From Notoacmeibacter ruber (lineage in GTDB: Bacteria > Pseudomonadota > Alphaproteobacteria > Rhizobiales > Rhizobiaceae): a stretch of 64,000 nt of DNA. Below, one piece after another: positions 33,439-42,716 of this stretch. Made by a program: the position numbers and the translations under genes. The stretch is from contig NZ_RCWN01000001.1 in NCBI RefSeq assembly GCF_003668555.1, positions 2,579,501-2,643,500 on the forward strand, in the 5' to 3' direction. Position 1 is the stretch's first letter. Each line of letters starts with the position of its first letter. A model generated the notes under the pieces. That model did no database searches. It was given only the letters and a program-made list of their open reading frames with translations, and was not told where the DNA came from.

Positions 33439-34331
33439 CCACCCAGCTTCACGGGATTGCCCTCTGCGCCGGCGTCGGCGGAATGGAGCTCGGTCTCCAC
33501 GTCGCAGAACCCGGATACCGAACTGTTTGTTACGTCGAGCGGGAAGCCTTCGCTGCGTCGGTGCTCGTGGCGCGGATGGCAGACGCGGCCCTGGATCACG
33601 CACCTGTCTGGGATGACGTTACCACCTTCGACGGCCGCGCTTGGCGCGGCAAGGTTCATATCCTCACTGCCGGCTATCCCTGCCAGCCATTTTCATTCGC
33701 CGGCCGGCGAAACGGGGCTGACGATCCCCGGCACCTGTGGCCCCATGTCGAGCGGATCGCACGGGAGGCCCGACCCGAATGGCTGTTCTTCGAAAACGTC
33801 GAAGGTCATCTCACTTTGGGAGCCGCCGAAGTCTTCGACGCAATACGGGCCATGGACTACACGCCTAAAGCAGGCCTGTTCTCAGCGCTCGAAACGGGTG
33901 CGAGCCATCTTCGGCGACGGCTCTTCGTTGTGGCCCACGCCAACGAAATCCCTCTACTGCAACAGGGCGGAGATCGAGTTTGCGAGTCACGGCCTGCGCT
34001 TCAGGAACGATCCGACGCAGGTCGGCAAGCAACTGGCCCTCGGCAAGGTAGCACGCACCTGGACGCTGATGTGGCTCATGGCGAAGGCAATGGGAATGCG
34101 GCCCCAAACGAATGGCGACTTCCGACTTTCGCGCCCCCTCCACATCACTTTGCGGACTGGGGCGCGATACTCGGCCGGCGACCTGAACTTCAACCCGAAC
34201 TTTTCGGACTGGATGATGGGATGGCCGATCGGATGGACCGATCCGATGCGGCCGGTAACGGAGTGGTCAGTCTGGCTGCGGCATATGCGTGGCGAACTCT
34301 CAAGGCTGCCCATCTGAGGGCCAGACCTTAG
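33426..34331 (+). CDS. C5-cytosine DNA methyltransferase (Dcm family), phage
   Basis: Of 301 residues, motif I is A-G-V-G-G-M-E-L-G at 15-23, the catalytic motif IV is Y-P-C-Q-P with Cys86, E-N-V is at 123-125 and the R-R-R-L-F-V-V-A segment at 163-170. A C-terminal A-G-N-G-V-V corresponds to motif X. The enzyme methylates C5 of cytosine, likely protecting phage DNA. Start GTG 33426 has AAAGG eight bases before it. From about residue 160 on, codon-position composition fits the overlapping +1 frame better than this one, so the C-terminal part may be dual-coding or frameshifted. It takes the place of mom downstream of com. Confidence 0.8.
   Translation: MASHTTQLHGIALCAGVGGMELGLHVAEPGYRTVCYVEREAFAASVLVARMADAALDHAPVWDDVTTFDGRAWRGKVHILTAGYPCQPFSFAGRRNGADDPRHLWPHVERIAREARPEWLFFENVEGHLTLGAAEVFDAIRAMDYTPKAGLFSALETGASHLRRRLFVVAHANEIPLLQQGGDRVCESRPALQERSDAGRQATGPRQGSTHLDADVAHGEGNGNAAPNEWRLPTFAPPPHHFADWGAILGRRPELQPELFGLDDGMADRMDRSDAAGNGVVSLAAAYAWRTLKAAHLRARP
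33928..34317 (+). other. overlapping reading frame inside the dcm 3' half, methyltransferase-like C-terminal domain
   Basis: In the frame shifted +1 relative to dcm, the region encodes W-P-T-P-T-K-S at its start and, near its end, N-P-N-F-S-D-W-M-M-G-W-P-I-G-W-T, a signature found in the C-terminal part of other phage-type C5 methyltransferases. By hand count, third-position GC in this frame is roughly 80 percent over 33901-34260, against about 52 percent in the dcm frame. There is no stop in this frame from 33418 to 34317. It may be a second protein, the shifted C-terminus of dcm, or an overprinted frame. Confidence 0.4.
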
Positions 34332-34334
34332 CCG

Positions 34335-34487
34335 TCACGCTTGGCGCAGGGCCTCCATAATCCTGCGTTTGGCCTCGGCATCATGCTCGGGCGGCAGAAG
34401 CTCCTCGATTGAGTAGAAGACCCGCTTGGCGACATCCTCCGGGGTCGCCGGCTTCTTCTCTTTCTGCCGCTCCTTGATAGCCTTCAT
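34335..34487 (-). CDS. small hypothetical helical protein
   Basis: With ATG at 34487 the product has 50 residues, lysine-rich at the start and then a D-V-A-K-R-V-F-Y-S-I-E-E-L-L-P-type helix. It overlaps the stop of the upstream small gene (ATGA), so they form a two-gene unit, and it ends three bases from the dcm stop. No family is recognised. Confidence 0.45.
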   Translation of the reverse strand: MKAIKERQKEKKPATPEDVAKRVFYSIEELLPPEHDAEAKRRIMEALRQA

Positions 34488-34693
34488 TTCGGTTTCTTTT
34501 CGTAGGGTACGGCCTTCTGCGCCTCTCCGATCAGGCGTTCGGCTGTCCTTTGGCGGCGTGTGTCGGCGCATTCGGCGATCGTCATCTCGATGTGGTAGGT
34601 CAGAACGTCGGCATCGGCCGCGATTGCCATTTCGCGGAGCTGCAGGAGCATTCCGTGGATATAGGCGAGATTATCGCACGGCCGTTCAACCAT
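34484..34693 (-). CDS. small hypothetical helical protein
   Basis: ATG at 34693 has an AGAGGGGG ribosome site, giving a 69-residue all-helical product with L-A-Y-I-H-G-M-L-L-Q-L-R-E-M and H-I-E-M-T-I-A-E-C. Such short helical proteins are common near rhizobial accessory genes but have no assigned role. It is cotranslated with the following 50-residue gene. Confidence 0.55.
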   Translation of the reverse strand: MVERPCDNLAYIHGMLLQLREMAIAADADVLTYHIEMTIAECADTRRQRTAERLIGEAQKAVPYEKKPK

Positions 34694-34841
34694 ATCGCCC
34701 CCCTCTGCTCTGGCTTGACAATGCTGTGGGGAGGGGCAGAATCTTTCGTGAAGTGACACCCGTTTCAAAAAATCGAGCCAGGCTTGAATCAAATTCGAGT
34801 CGTAGGGTTTCCGATTTGAAGACAGTACTGGCCAAAATGCC

Positions 34842-35186
34842 ATGAGAGACGAGTGGAGCGAGCTCCCGGCATCGACGAAACCCTCCCCGGATGCGGTACC
34901 TAAAGGACCACTTCGTGTCATTGAGGGTGGGCAGTCCATGGAAGGGTTCGAACGCGTGCGTTCCATCATCGCCACGCAGAGCGTGCCGGATCCTGTGGTC
35001 GGCAATCTGGTGCACAAGTTTTTCTACGCGCTTGGAGACGAGAACGAGGCGGTCACAACGGCCTATCGTTCCTATAAAGCGTTCGAGCGGGCGCTGATCC
35101 AGGAGCAGCCTTCCGGGGAGATCGAACCTTTGCGCCAAAAGGCGCTGGATGATCTCGATATCGCCGATCACCTGGCGCGCCACTAG
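34842..35186 (+). CDS. hypothetical protein
   Basis: The 114-residue product has a Pro/Ser-rich N-terminus and a helical region from residue 35 on (F-E-R-V-R-S-I-I-A then V-V-G-N-L-V-H-K-F-F-Y-A-L). No family is recognised. It converges with luxI, the ends overlapping by four bases. Coding look is fair: helical periodicity and GC-rich third positions. Confidence 0.5.
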   Translation: MRDEWSELPASTKPSPDAVPKGPLRVIEGGQSMEGFERVRSIIATQSVPDPVVGNLVHKFFYALGDENEAVTTAYRSYKAFERALIQEQPSGEIEPLRQKALDDLDIADHLARH

Positions 35187-35845
35187 CCCGCCTCCTTCCT
35201 GCCTGACGTCGCGATCTGCGGCGCCGAGAATTGGTCCATCAGCGCGGGCGGCAGCGTAACGTCAAAGAAGCTGCGCATTCGGGAGAGGGTGCGCTCGCTG
35301 ATGGTCAGGAGAAGGGGCACGACCTTCGCCCCGCCGAACTCTGTCTCGCGGGCCAGCACGTCGACCTCGATGCCGACGTCCCAGAGATAGGGAATGACGT
35401 CTGGCGTGATCTGGAGGGAGAACTGGTTGTAACCGGACGCATAGGCCCACTCCACAACGCCGAGATAAAGCCATTGAGCCGCCACGCTGTAAGCCTCGAT
35501 CCCCTCTTTACGAAGATCCGGCAGAACGGTCCCTCTGGACCATTCGGCGATATGCGGGCCTCGCGGCACTTTCGCGCCACGCAGGAGCTGTGGGTAGGCA
35601 TCGGAAAGGAGATGCGGATAAATCGTCGATCGCGTCCGGCAATAGGCGACCAGGCGGCGATCGATCACGACGGCAAAATGAGTCGTGTGTTCATCGTCGA
35701 ACGGGTCGAACTCGCGTTTGTCCTTTCGCGCCAGATCAGTCCAGCCGAGATAATCCACGAAGACGGCATGGCGGTATCGATAGAGACCGTCCAAGATCAG
35801 ACGTTCATCGATGTTCGATCCATGACCCTGAACGATCCGCAGCAT
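35183..35845 (-). CDS. acyl-homoserine lactone synthase (LuxI family)
   Basis: The 220-residue protein holds all the invariant LuxI residues: R25, F29, W35 (within R-H-A-V-F-V-D-Y-L-G-W), D47, D50, R72, E101 and R104. It should make an acyl-homoserine lactone from SAM and an acyl carrier protein adduct. The acyl chain cannot be predicted. The gene lies 66 bp behind a luxR gene on the same strand. The ribosome site AAGGGAGAG sits in the loop of an inverted repeat just before the start. Confidence 0.92.
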   Translation of the reverse strand: MLRIVQGHGSNIDERLILDGLYRYRHAVFVDYLGWTDLARKDKREFDPFDDEHTTHFAVVIDRRLVAYCRTRSTIYPHLLSDAYPQLLRGAKVPRGPHIAEWSRGTVLPDLRKEGIEAYSVAAQWLYLGVVEWAYASGYNQFSLQITPDVIPYLWDVGIEVDVLARETEFGGAKVVPLLLTISERTLSRMRSFFDVTLPPALMDQFSAPQIATSGRKEAG

Positions 35846-35847
35846 AT

Positions 35848-35873
35848 ATCATCTCTCCCTTTAGAAAGATGAT
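35848..35873. promoter_or_regulatory. inverted repeat around the luxI ribosome binding site
   Basis: ATCATCT (35848-35854) and AGATGAT (35867-35873) form perfect 7-bp arms with a 12-base loop that contains the luxI ribosome site. As RNA this would be a hairpin ending two bases before the luxI start. It may regulate translation; it does not look like a lux box. Confidence 0.4.
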
Positions 35874-35911
35874 CCCCTTGGCCCTCCGACCTGTAATGTC
35901 CGTAAAAATAC

Positions 35912-36652
35912 CTAATCGATAAAGTTGTGCCGGAGGGCTGTAGCCACCGCCTGAACTCGGGTGTTCGCCGACAGTTTCGCCATTGCACGTTTGAAATGGG
36001 TATCGACGGTCCGTGTCGAAAGGTTGTGAAGTTGAGCGATGTCCGCGGTCGTCAATCCATCGGACGACCAGGCAAGGCAGTCACGCTCTCGTGTGCTGAG
36101 TGCAACAAGATCCCTCTCCAGGGTGGACGAACGCGGGGCGCTCGACGATAGCCTCTGCGCGGCCTCGTAGGCATAGAGCGCGAACAGGCGGATCGCGGCG
36201 ATATCTTCCGGCGATGGCTCAAATGGATCGGGCCCGGCAAAGGACATGCCGGATATCGTATGGGGCTGGTCGCGCACCGGCACGATCAGGCCGTGGCCGA
36301 GACCTCTCGCATCGGCGACCTCCCGGAACATCCCCGTTTCCTGCATGGGCGGAATCTTCTTCCACGCCTCAGCGTTGAGGAATGGCTCCGATTCCTGTGT
36401 CATCATGCGGATCGTCGGATCGACCTGCCAGTAACGACGGCTCTGATACTCGGTGAGCCATCCCTTCGGCCATCCATCCATAAGAACGAAGGTCTCGCCG
36501 CGTGGTGCGCGCAGATGGATGCCACCCATCAGAAAATGACGCAAACCGAGATGTTCAATGAAGGCGTCGATATGAAACCGGAGCTCGTCGAGCGTCTGGC
36601 ATTCCGCGCTCTCTCTGACGAAGTTGAAAGCGTCATCCTGCAACCGTCCCAC
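35912..36652 (-). CDS. LuxR-family autoinducer-responsive transcription factor
   Basis: Residues 15-165 form an autoinducer-binding domain with the six conserved positions present: W65 and Y69, D78, P79, W97 and G121. Residues 180-246 form a LuxR-type helix-turn-helix beginning L-S-T-R-E-R. All ligand-contact residues are kept, so it should bind a homoserine lactone, presumably the product of the adjacent LuxI. It is transcribed in the same direction as luxI and upstream of it. No lux box could be identified with confidence. Confidence 0.92.
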   Translation of the reverse strand: MGRLQDDAFNFVRESAECQTLDELRFHIDAFIEHLGLRHFLMGGIHLRAPRGETFVLMDGWPKGWLTEYQSRRYWQVDPTIRMMTQESEPFLNAEAWKKIPPMQETGMFREVADARGLGHGLIVPVRDQPHTISGMSFAGPDPFEPSPEDIAAIRLFALYAYEAAQRLSSSAPRSSTLERDLVALSTRERDCLAWSSDGLTTADIAQLHNLSTRTVDTHFKRAMAKLSANTRVQAVATALRHNFID

Positions 36653-36837
36653 CGCGCCCCTCCCAGCGAAATTTACCCGGCGGAAGGGAAGCGTCTTTTA
36701 AGAATTTAATCAAGTTTTTATAGCTTCGGACGGGCTCGAAGGCGACGGGAGCGAAGGACGAGATGGACCTGATGAGCCGATATCGTCCACGCCGGGGCGA
36801 CTCATGAGATGATGGTGACCTGGAACAGGAGGCCGCA

Positions 36838-37074
36838 ATGTCGCCATCGATCACTATTCGAACCATCGCCGATTACCATCTCCACGATCACGCCCTGACG
36901 GCCTATTGCCGTCGATGTAACCGGTTCGCCGATCTGGACATTCCGGAGCTGGCGAAGAAGTATGGCGACTGGACCCCGGAGCGGCTGGCCCTTCGCATGG
37001 TCTGCAAGGATGAAACCTGCCGGGCGCGCGATGTGGGCTTTCTGGTGAGCGGCCATCGGAAAAACAGGGTTTGA
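36838..37074 (+). CDS. small CxxC protein
   Basis: The ATG has an AGGAGG ribosome site. The 78-residue product contains Y-C-R-R-C near residue 24 and a second pair C-K-D-E-T-C about 33 residues later, a probable zinc ribbon. It is followed six bases later by a thermonuclease gene with which it is cotranscribed. Such small zinc proteins with this spacing occur in rhizobial mobile DNA; function is unknown. Confidence 0.65.
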   Translation: MSPSITIRTIADYHLHDHALTAYCRRCNRFADLDIPELAKKYGDWTPERLALRMVCKDETCRARDVGFLVSGHRKNRV

Positions 37075-37080
37075 GGCATC

Positions 37081-37536
37081 ATGGGCGGCTGGGACAAACA
37101 TCCGGATTATGGTGGGCCCCGGCCGACACGCCTCGGCACTCTTGCCCTCGTTCTCGTGATAGCCGCTATCATTGTCGGCGTGACCACCTGTTCCCTGCGC
37201 GCCGATCCGATCATGGGAAAGGCCAACGCGGTGATCGACGGCGACGGCCTCGTTGTGGACGGTGTCGAAATTCGCCTGTGCGGGATCGATGCGCCGGAGT
37301 TCCAGCGCCCGGGCGGCCGCGAGGCAACCGACTACCTTCGACGGTTGGTCGCCGGCCGTGAAGTGATCTGCATTCGTGTTGGAGAAGGATCGGTCTGCGA
37401 CGGTCGCTCGCGGCCGAGGAGCTATGACCGTGTGGTCGCGCAGTGCTTCATCGGCCAGACCGATCTGGCCGGTCAGATGGTCCGCGCCGGCCACGCGGTC
37501 GATTGGCCACGCTTTAGCGGCGGCGCCTATCGATAA
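37081..37536 (+). CDS. membrane-anchored thermonuclease-like protein (SNase fold)
   Basis: A transmembrane helix at residues 20-40 leads to an SNase domain with V-I-D-G-D-G-L-V-V-D-G, the G-I-D-A-P-E signature near residue 70, and an R-x-x-G-x-A-x-x-W late motif. The protein (151 residues) is at the short end for the family and should cleave nucleic acids outside the membrane in a Ca-dependent manner. The R-L-C-G-I-D-A-P-E segment retains the residues usually seen. Neighbour of the small CxxC gene; the tRNA-Ser lies 170 bp downstream on the other strand. Confidence 0.8.
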   Translation: MGGWDKHPDYGGPRPTRLGTLALVLVIAAIIVGVTTCSLRADPIMGKANAVIDGDGLVVDGVEIRLCGIDAPEFQRPGGREATDYLRRLVAGREVICIRVGEGSVCDGRSRPRSYDRVVAQCFIGQTDLAGQMVRAGHAVDWPRFSGGAYR

Positions 37537-37702
37537 TCGAGTTTCAATGCCGCTTCGAAAAGCCTTCGGAACGCGTGAAACTTGCTGCCACCTGAAGTGG
37601 CGCGCAATGCCAAATGAACTGGCGCGCTACACCTTGTCCCGCCTCGCGGATCGCACACCCGAGGAGTAGGGGAGCCTGTATGCGACGGATGGTGATCGAC
37701 AA

Positions 37703-37795
<93 letters not shown>

Positions 37796-37940
37796 GCAGC
37801 TTGCCGGTCCACGAACCGGCGGTCGAACGCGCACTGCATAATCAGGGCATCGCCGCTTCACAAGCCCAAAATATGCAAATCTGCGTCAGCGACCCCGTCA
37901 GAACTTGACCTTCCGCCAACAATTCAATAGGGGAACGCCA

Positions 37941-37973
37941 GCCTGCGGGAGCCTTGCACTCCGGCGGGCTTTT
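37941..37973 (+). promoter_or_regulatory. hairpin with T-run in the rplU leader
   Basis: GCCTGCGGGAG and CTCCGGCGGGC (37941-37951 and 37959-37969) form a GC-rich hairpin followed by TTTT. It lies about 125 bp before the L21 start, downstream of a CTTGAC at 37904 that could be a -35 box. It may be an attenuator in the ribosomal protein leader, or a terminator for upstream transcription. The remainder of 37796-38095 shows no gene. Confidence 0.4.
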
Positions 37974-38095
37974 CCGTTCGCTATCGTTGCGAATGGGCGA
38001 AACGCCGCAAAACGCGGCCAAAACTGACAAAAAGACGGACGGTACTGCGCTCTCTGAACAGCCAGGCCAGATCCGGATGAACAAGGATGAAGAAA

Positions 38096-38707
38096 ATGTT
38101 CGCAGTCATCAAGACAGGCGGCAAGCAGTATCGCGTTGCTGCCGACGATAAGATCACCATTGAACGCCTCGCAGGCGAAGTCGGTGACACCATCACTTTC
38201 GACAGCGTTCTGATGATCGGCAATGGCGACGATATCCAGATCGGCGCGCCGCTTCTGGACGGCCTGACCGTTTCCGGCGAGATCGTCGATCAGCATCGCG
38301 GCAAGAAGGTCATCAGCTTCAAGAAGCGTCGCCGCCAGAACTCGCGCCGCAAGAAGGGCCATCGCCAGCTTCTGTCGACCGTCCGCATCACCGAGATCGC
38401 CGGCGACAATGACGGCGCCAAGAAATCGGCCAGCAAGGCCAAGAAGCAGGACGCCCCGAAGACGGAAGCCGCAGCCAAGCCGGCAGAGACCAAGAAGGCC
38501 GCCAAGTCGGAAGGCGCCGACGATCTGAAGACGATCAAGGGCATCGGCCCGAAGGCCGCCGAGCAGCTCAACGATGCCGGCATCACCACCTACGCTCAGC
38601 TTGCAGAGCTGACCGATGAAAAGATCGAAGAGCTGGACGCCAACATGCCGTTCTCGGCAGCGCAGTTGAAAGACTGGCGCGAGCAGGCCCAGGGCCTCGC
38701 TGGCTAA
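38096..38707 (+). CDS. rplU: ribosomal protein L21 fused to a helix-hairpin-helix domain
   Basis: The L21 domain (residues 1-105) begins [12 protein letters not shown], with the [14 protein letters not shown] segment; a Lys/Ala-rich linker runs to about residue 140, and residues 142-203 form an HHH-type domain ([15 protein letters not shown]). The start at 38096 fits AAGGA eight bases upstream and the normal L21 N-terminus; an ATG at 38087 would add three residues and has poor spacing. The C-terminal fusion is typical of Rhizobiales. L21 binds 23S rRNA; the role of the extension is unknown. It is cotranscribed with rpmA. Confidence 0.95.
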   Translation: MFAVIKTGGKQYRVAADDKITIERLAGEVGDTITFDSVLMIGNGDDIQIGAPLLDGLTVSGEIVDQHRGKKVISFKKRRRQNSRRKKGHRQLLSTVRITEIAGDNDGAKKSASKAKKQDAPKTEAAAKPAETKKAAKSEGADDLKTIKGIGPKAAEQLNDAGITTYAQLAELTDEKIEELDANMPFSAAQLKDWREQAQGLAG

Positions 38708-38790
38708 GACCGCTTTGACCGGAGGCGCACCCGCCTCCATAGTGAACAATCGAGTGCGCGTCGGCTGATCCGGCGCATAGGAGAGAAAAG

Positions 38791-39060
38791 ATGGCACATA
38801 AGAAAGCAGGCGGCTCGTCCCGCAACGGTCGCGATTCCGCCGGCCGCCGTCTCGGCGTCAAGAAGTTCGGTGGCGAAAAGGTCATTCCGGGCAACATCAT
38901 CGTGCGCCAGCGCGGCACCAAGTGGCACCCGGGCGACAATGTCGGCCTCGGCAAGGATCACACGATCTTCGCCCTCGTCGAAGGCAATGTCTCTTTCCGC
39001 ACCCGCGCGGGCGGCAAGGTCTATGTCTCGGTGGACGAGCTGCAGCAGGCCGCCGAGTAA
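38791..39060 (+). CDS. rpmA: ribosomal protein L27
   Basis: The 89-residue protein begins [16 protein letters not shown] and continues [10 protein letters not shown], the invariant L27 N-terminus that reaches the peptidyl transferase centre. The N-terminus has no cleavable extension. It follows rplU by 83 bases, with a good GGAGAG ribosome site, and is followed by a strong terminator. Confidence 0.98.
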   Translation: MAHKKAGGSSRNGRDSAGRRLGVKKFGGEKVIPGNIIVRQRGTKWHPGDNVGLGKDHTIFALVEGNVSFRTRAGGKVYVSVDELQQAAE

Positions 39061-39084
39061 ATCGGCCGACGTTTCATGATGAAG

Positions 39085-39117
39085 GCGCGGGTTCGGCGAC
39101 CGGACCCGCGCTTTTTT
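39085..39117 (+). terminator. rho-independent terminator of rplU-rpmA
   Basis: A GC-rich stem (GCGCGGGT paired with ACCCGCGC at 39085-39092 and 39104-39111, extended inward) is followed by six T residues, 24 bases after the L27 stop. Confidence 0.9.
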
Positions 39118-39131
39118 CATTGTTGCAGACC

Positions 39132-40798
<1,667 letters not shown>

Positions 40799-40828
40799 TG
40801 GGCGACTGGCGACCAGCCGATCCGCCAG

Positions 40829-41965
40829 GTGCGAAAACGGAATAAAGACACAGTGACACGCAAGCTCGAACCGTATCGCCGCATTGCCATCAAGGTCGGT
40901 TCTGCCCTTTTGGTCGACCGGCAAACGGGATTGCGGGCCGAATGGCTGGCCGCGCTCTGCGCCGACATCGCGCAATTGCGGGCCAACGGCACCGAGGTGC
41001 TGGTCATATCGTCCGGCGCCATCGCTCTTGGTCGCACGCTCCTCGATCTGCCGCCCGGCTCTCTGAAGCTGGAGGAAAATCAGGCCGCGGCCGCCATGGG
41101 CCAGATCACGCTGGCCTCAGCCTGGTCCAACGCACTTGCCACGCACGACATCCGTGCCGGCCAGATCCTGATCACCCTTTCCGATACCGAAGCCAGACGC
41201 CGCTACCTGAATGCACGCGCCACGATCGGGACGCTGCTCAAGCACGGTGCGGTGCCGGTCATCAACGAAAACGACACGGTGGCGACCGAAGAGATCCGCT
41301 ATGGCGACAATGACCGCCTCGCCGCACGGGTCGCGACTATGGTCGGCGCCGATCTCCTAATCCTGCTTTCCGATATTGACGGACTCTACACGGCCCCGCC
41401 GGCGAACAACCCCGGCGCAAAGCTGATCCCCGAGGTGTCGCGCATCACGCCGCAGATCGAAGCCATGGCAGGCGACGCCGGCTCGGAACTGTCACGCGGC
41501 GGTATGCGAACCAAAATCGAGGCGGGCAAGATCGCGACCGGCGCCGGCTGCGCCATGATCATCGCGTCGGGAAAACCTCTGTCACCGATCACCGCCATCG
41601 GCGCCGGTGCGCCGCATACGCTGTTTGCCGCGACTGGTGCGGCCACCGCTCGAAAGGGCTGGATCGTCGGCTCGATTGAATGCGCGGGCCGCATCTATGT
41701 CGATGCCGGCGCGGAGGAGGCGTTTCGGGCTGGCAAAAGTCTTCTGCCGGCTGGCGTAAAGCAGGTGGAGGGCACCTTTCGACGCGGCGACCCGGTGTCG
41801 ATCCACCGCCACGATGGCGGCGTGGAAATCGCCCGGGGGCTTGCCGGCTACGACAGCAACGAAGCGATGATGATCGCCGGCCACCGCAATGCCGAAATCG
41901 AAGCCATTTTGAACCAGCCGCCACGAAGCGCCATGGTCCACCGCGACGATCTGGTAATCTTGTAG
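40829..41965 (+). CDS. proB: glutamate 5-kinase
   Basis: ProB phosphorylates glutamate in the first step of proline synthesis. Visible elements are I-K-V-G-S-A-L-L at the N-terminus, I-S-S-G-A-I-A-L-G, the I-N-E-N-D-T-V substrate loop, the G-D-N-D-R-L segment and a G-G-M-R-T-K-I-E-A nucleotide-binding region. A PUA domain is at residues about 285-370. GTG starts at 40829 and 40853 are both possible; the second gives 370 residues, closer to usual. proA lies downstream behind an unrelated membrane gene. Confidence 0.96.
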   Translation: MRKRNKDTVTRKLEPYRRIAIKVGSALLVDRQTGLRAEWLAALCADIAQLRANGTEVLVISSGAIALGRTLLDLPPGSLKLEENQAAAAMGQITLASAWSNALATHDIRAGQILITLSDTEARRRYLNARATIGTLLKHGAVPVINENDTVATEEIRYGDNDRLAARVATMVGADLLILLSDIDGLYTAPPANNPGAKLIPEVSRITPQIEAMAGDAGSELSRGGMRTKIEAGKIATGAGCAMIIASGKPLSPITAIGAGAPHTLFAATGAATARKGWIVGSIECAGRIYVDAGAEEAFRAGKSLLPAGVKQVEGTFRRGDPVSIHRHDGGVEIARGLAGYDSNEAMMIAGHRNAEIEAILNQPPRSAMVHRDDLVIL

Positions 41966-42033
41966 CGAAGCGGCAACTTTCGCCCGCGACTGCGCATTCA
42001 TCCTGCAAAAGACAGACGCAGGAGCATGCCCCT

Positions 42034-42600
42034 ATGGCTTACGATCCGACCCACTCTGAAACACGCCTGGCTACGTCGTCCGGCAATCATTGGGGATGGC
42101 AACTCGCTTTCGGCATCATTCTTCTGATCGGCGGGTTGATCGCTTTGCTCAATCCTTTCGCGGCGTCCATGGCTGCCACGACCATCGCCGCCATCGTCTT
42201 TCTGTTCGTCGGCATTATGCAGATTGTCATGGCGGTCCGAGATATCCACGGAACCGCCAGCCGCGTGGCCACCGGCATCCTCGGCGCATTGCTCATTCTG
42301 TTTGCGATCCTTCTTATGTTCGACCCGATCGGCGGGATCATTTCGCTGACCTTGATGATCGGCTTCTTCTTCATCGCGATGGGTGCCGCGCGCCTCTGGA
42401 TTGCGATGCGCATGCGTGAGCGCAGGGGCTGGGGCTGGCTCGCCGCAGCAGGCGTCATCACCATCGTTCTGGGAATCGCCACGCTGTTTTTCGCAACCGC
42501 CGGTGATCTGGCCCTTCTCGGGCTCTTCCTCGCCGTCGACCTGCTGTTCGCGGGCGGCGCCGCCATTGCTCAGGCCATGATGGGCCGGACGCAGGGCTGA
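42034..42600 (+). CDS. HdeD family membrane protein
   Basis: The start ATG has AGGAG nine bases upstream. The 188-residue protein has six hydrophobic helices in the HdeD order, with the conserved L-L-N-P-F-A and [11 protein letters not shown] motifs. HdeD proteins are linked to acid or stress tolerance, mechanism unknown. It stands between proB and proA without clear link to proline synthesis. Confidence 0.85.
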   Translation: MAYDPTHSETRLATSSGNHWGWQLAFGIILLIGGLIALLNPFAASMAATTIAAIVFLFVGIMQIVMAVRDIHGTASRVATGILGALLILFAILLMFDPIGGIISLTLMIGFFFIAMGAARLWIAMRMRERRGWGWLAAAGVITIVLGIATLFFATAGDLALLGLFLAVDLLFAGGAAIAQAMMGRTQG

Positions 42601-42663
42601 GCCTTAGCCGCGATAATCGGGTTGCGGCCACAACCCACGGCCACTACAAGCCTTTGCCTATAT

Positions 42664-42690
42664 GCCGAACCGTCAGATCGCCGGTTCGGC
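42664..42690. repeat. perfect 9-bp inverted repeat upstream of proA
   Basis: GCCGAACCG and CGGTTCGGC (42664-42672 and 42682-42690) enclose nine bases, 26 bp before the proA start. No T-run follows on either strand, so it is more likely a leader structure or operator than a terminator. Confidence 0.45.
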
Positions 42691-42716
42691 ACCGAAAAAA
42701 TGGCGAGGACGACATC

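Larger units (their letters stand above)
1..34331 (+). mobile_element. Mu-like prophage, middle and late regions (left end outside window)
   Basis: A nearly continuous block of same-strand phage genes runs from a methyltransferase and Mor-like activator through lysis, terminase, portal, head, baseplate, fibre, sheath, tube, tape measure and gpD to com and a C5 methyltransferase. The head and packaging genes are of Mu type (DUF935 portal, gpF, I protease, gp36, gp37), while the tail genes are of P2 type (V/W/J/I, FI, FII, E/E', U, X, D). Transposase and repressor are not seen and should lie upstream. The right boundary is uncertain: dcm is the last clearly phage gene, but accessory DNA continues to a tRNA-Ser gene at 37.7 kb. 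No terminal repeats or target duplication could be identified. Confidence 0.88.

Noticed and set aside
33259..33912. N-terminal part of the +1 frame overlapping com and dcm
   Set aside because: Low-complexity and without motifs; composition fits the dcm frame here. Only the part after about 33913 looks protein-like.
35846..35911. lux box between luxR and luxI
   Set aside because: No 18-20 bp dyad of the usual type found; the inverted repeat present is of different spacing and overlaps the ribosome site.
37547..37669. 40-residue frame between the thermonuclease gene and tRNA-Ser
   Set aside because: No ribosome site and no family resemblance; could be chance in GC-rich DNA.
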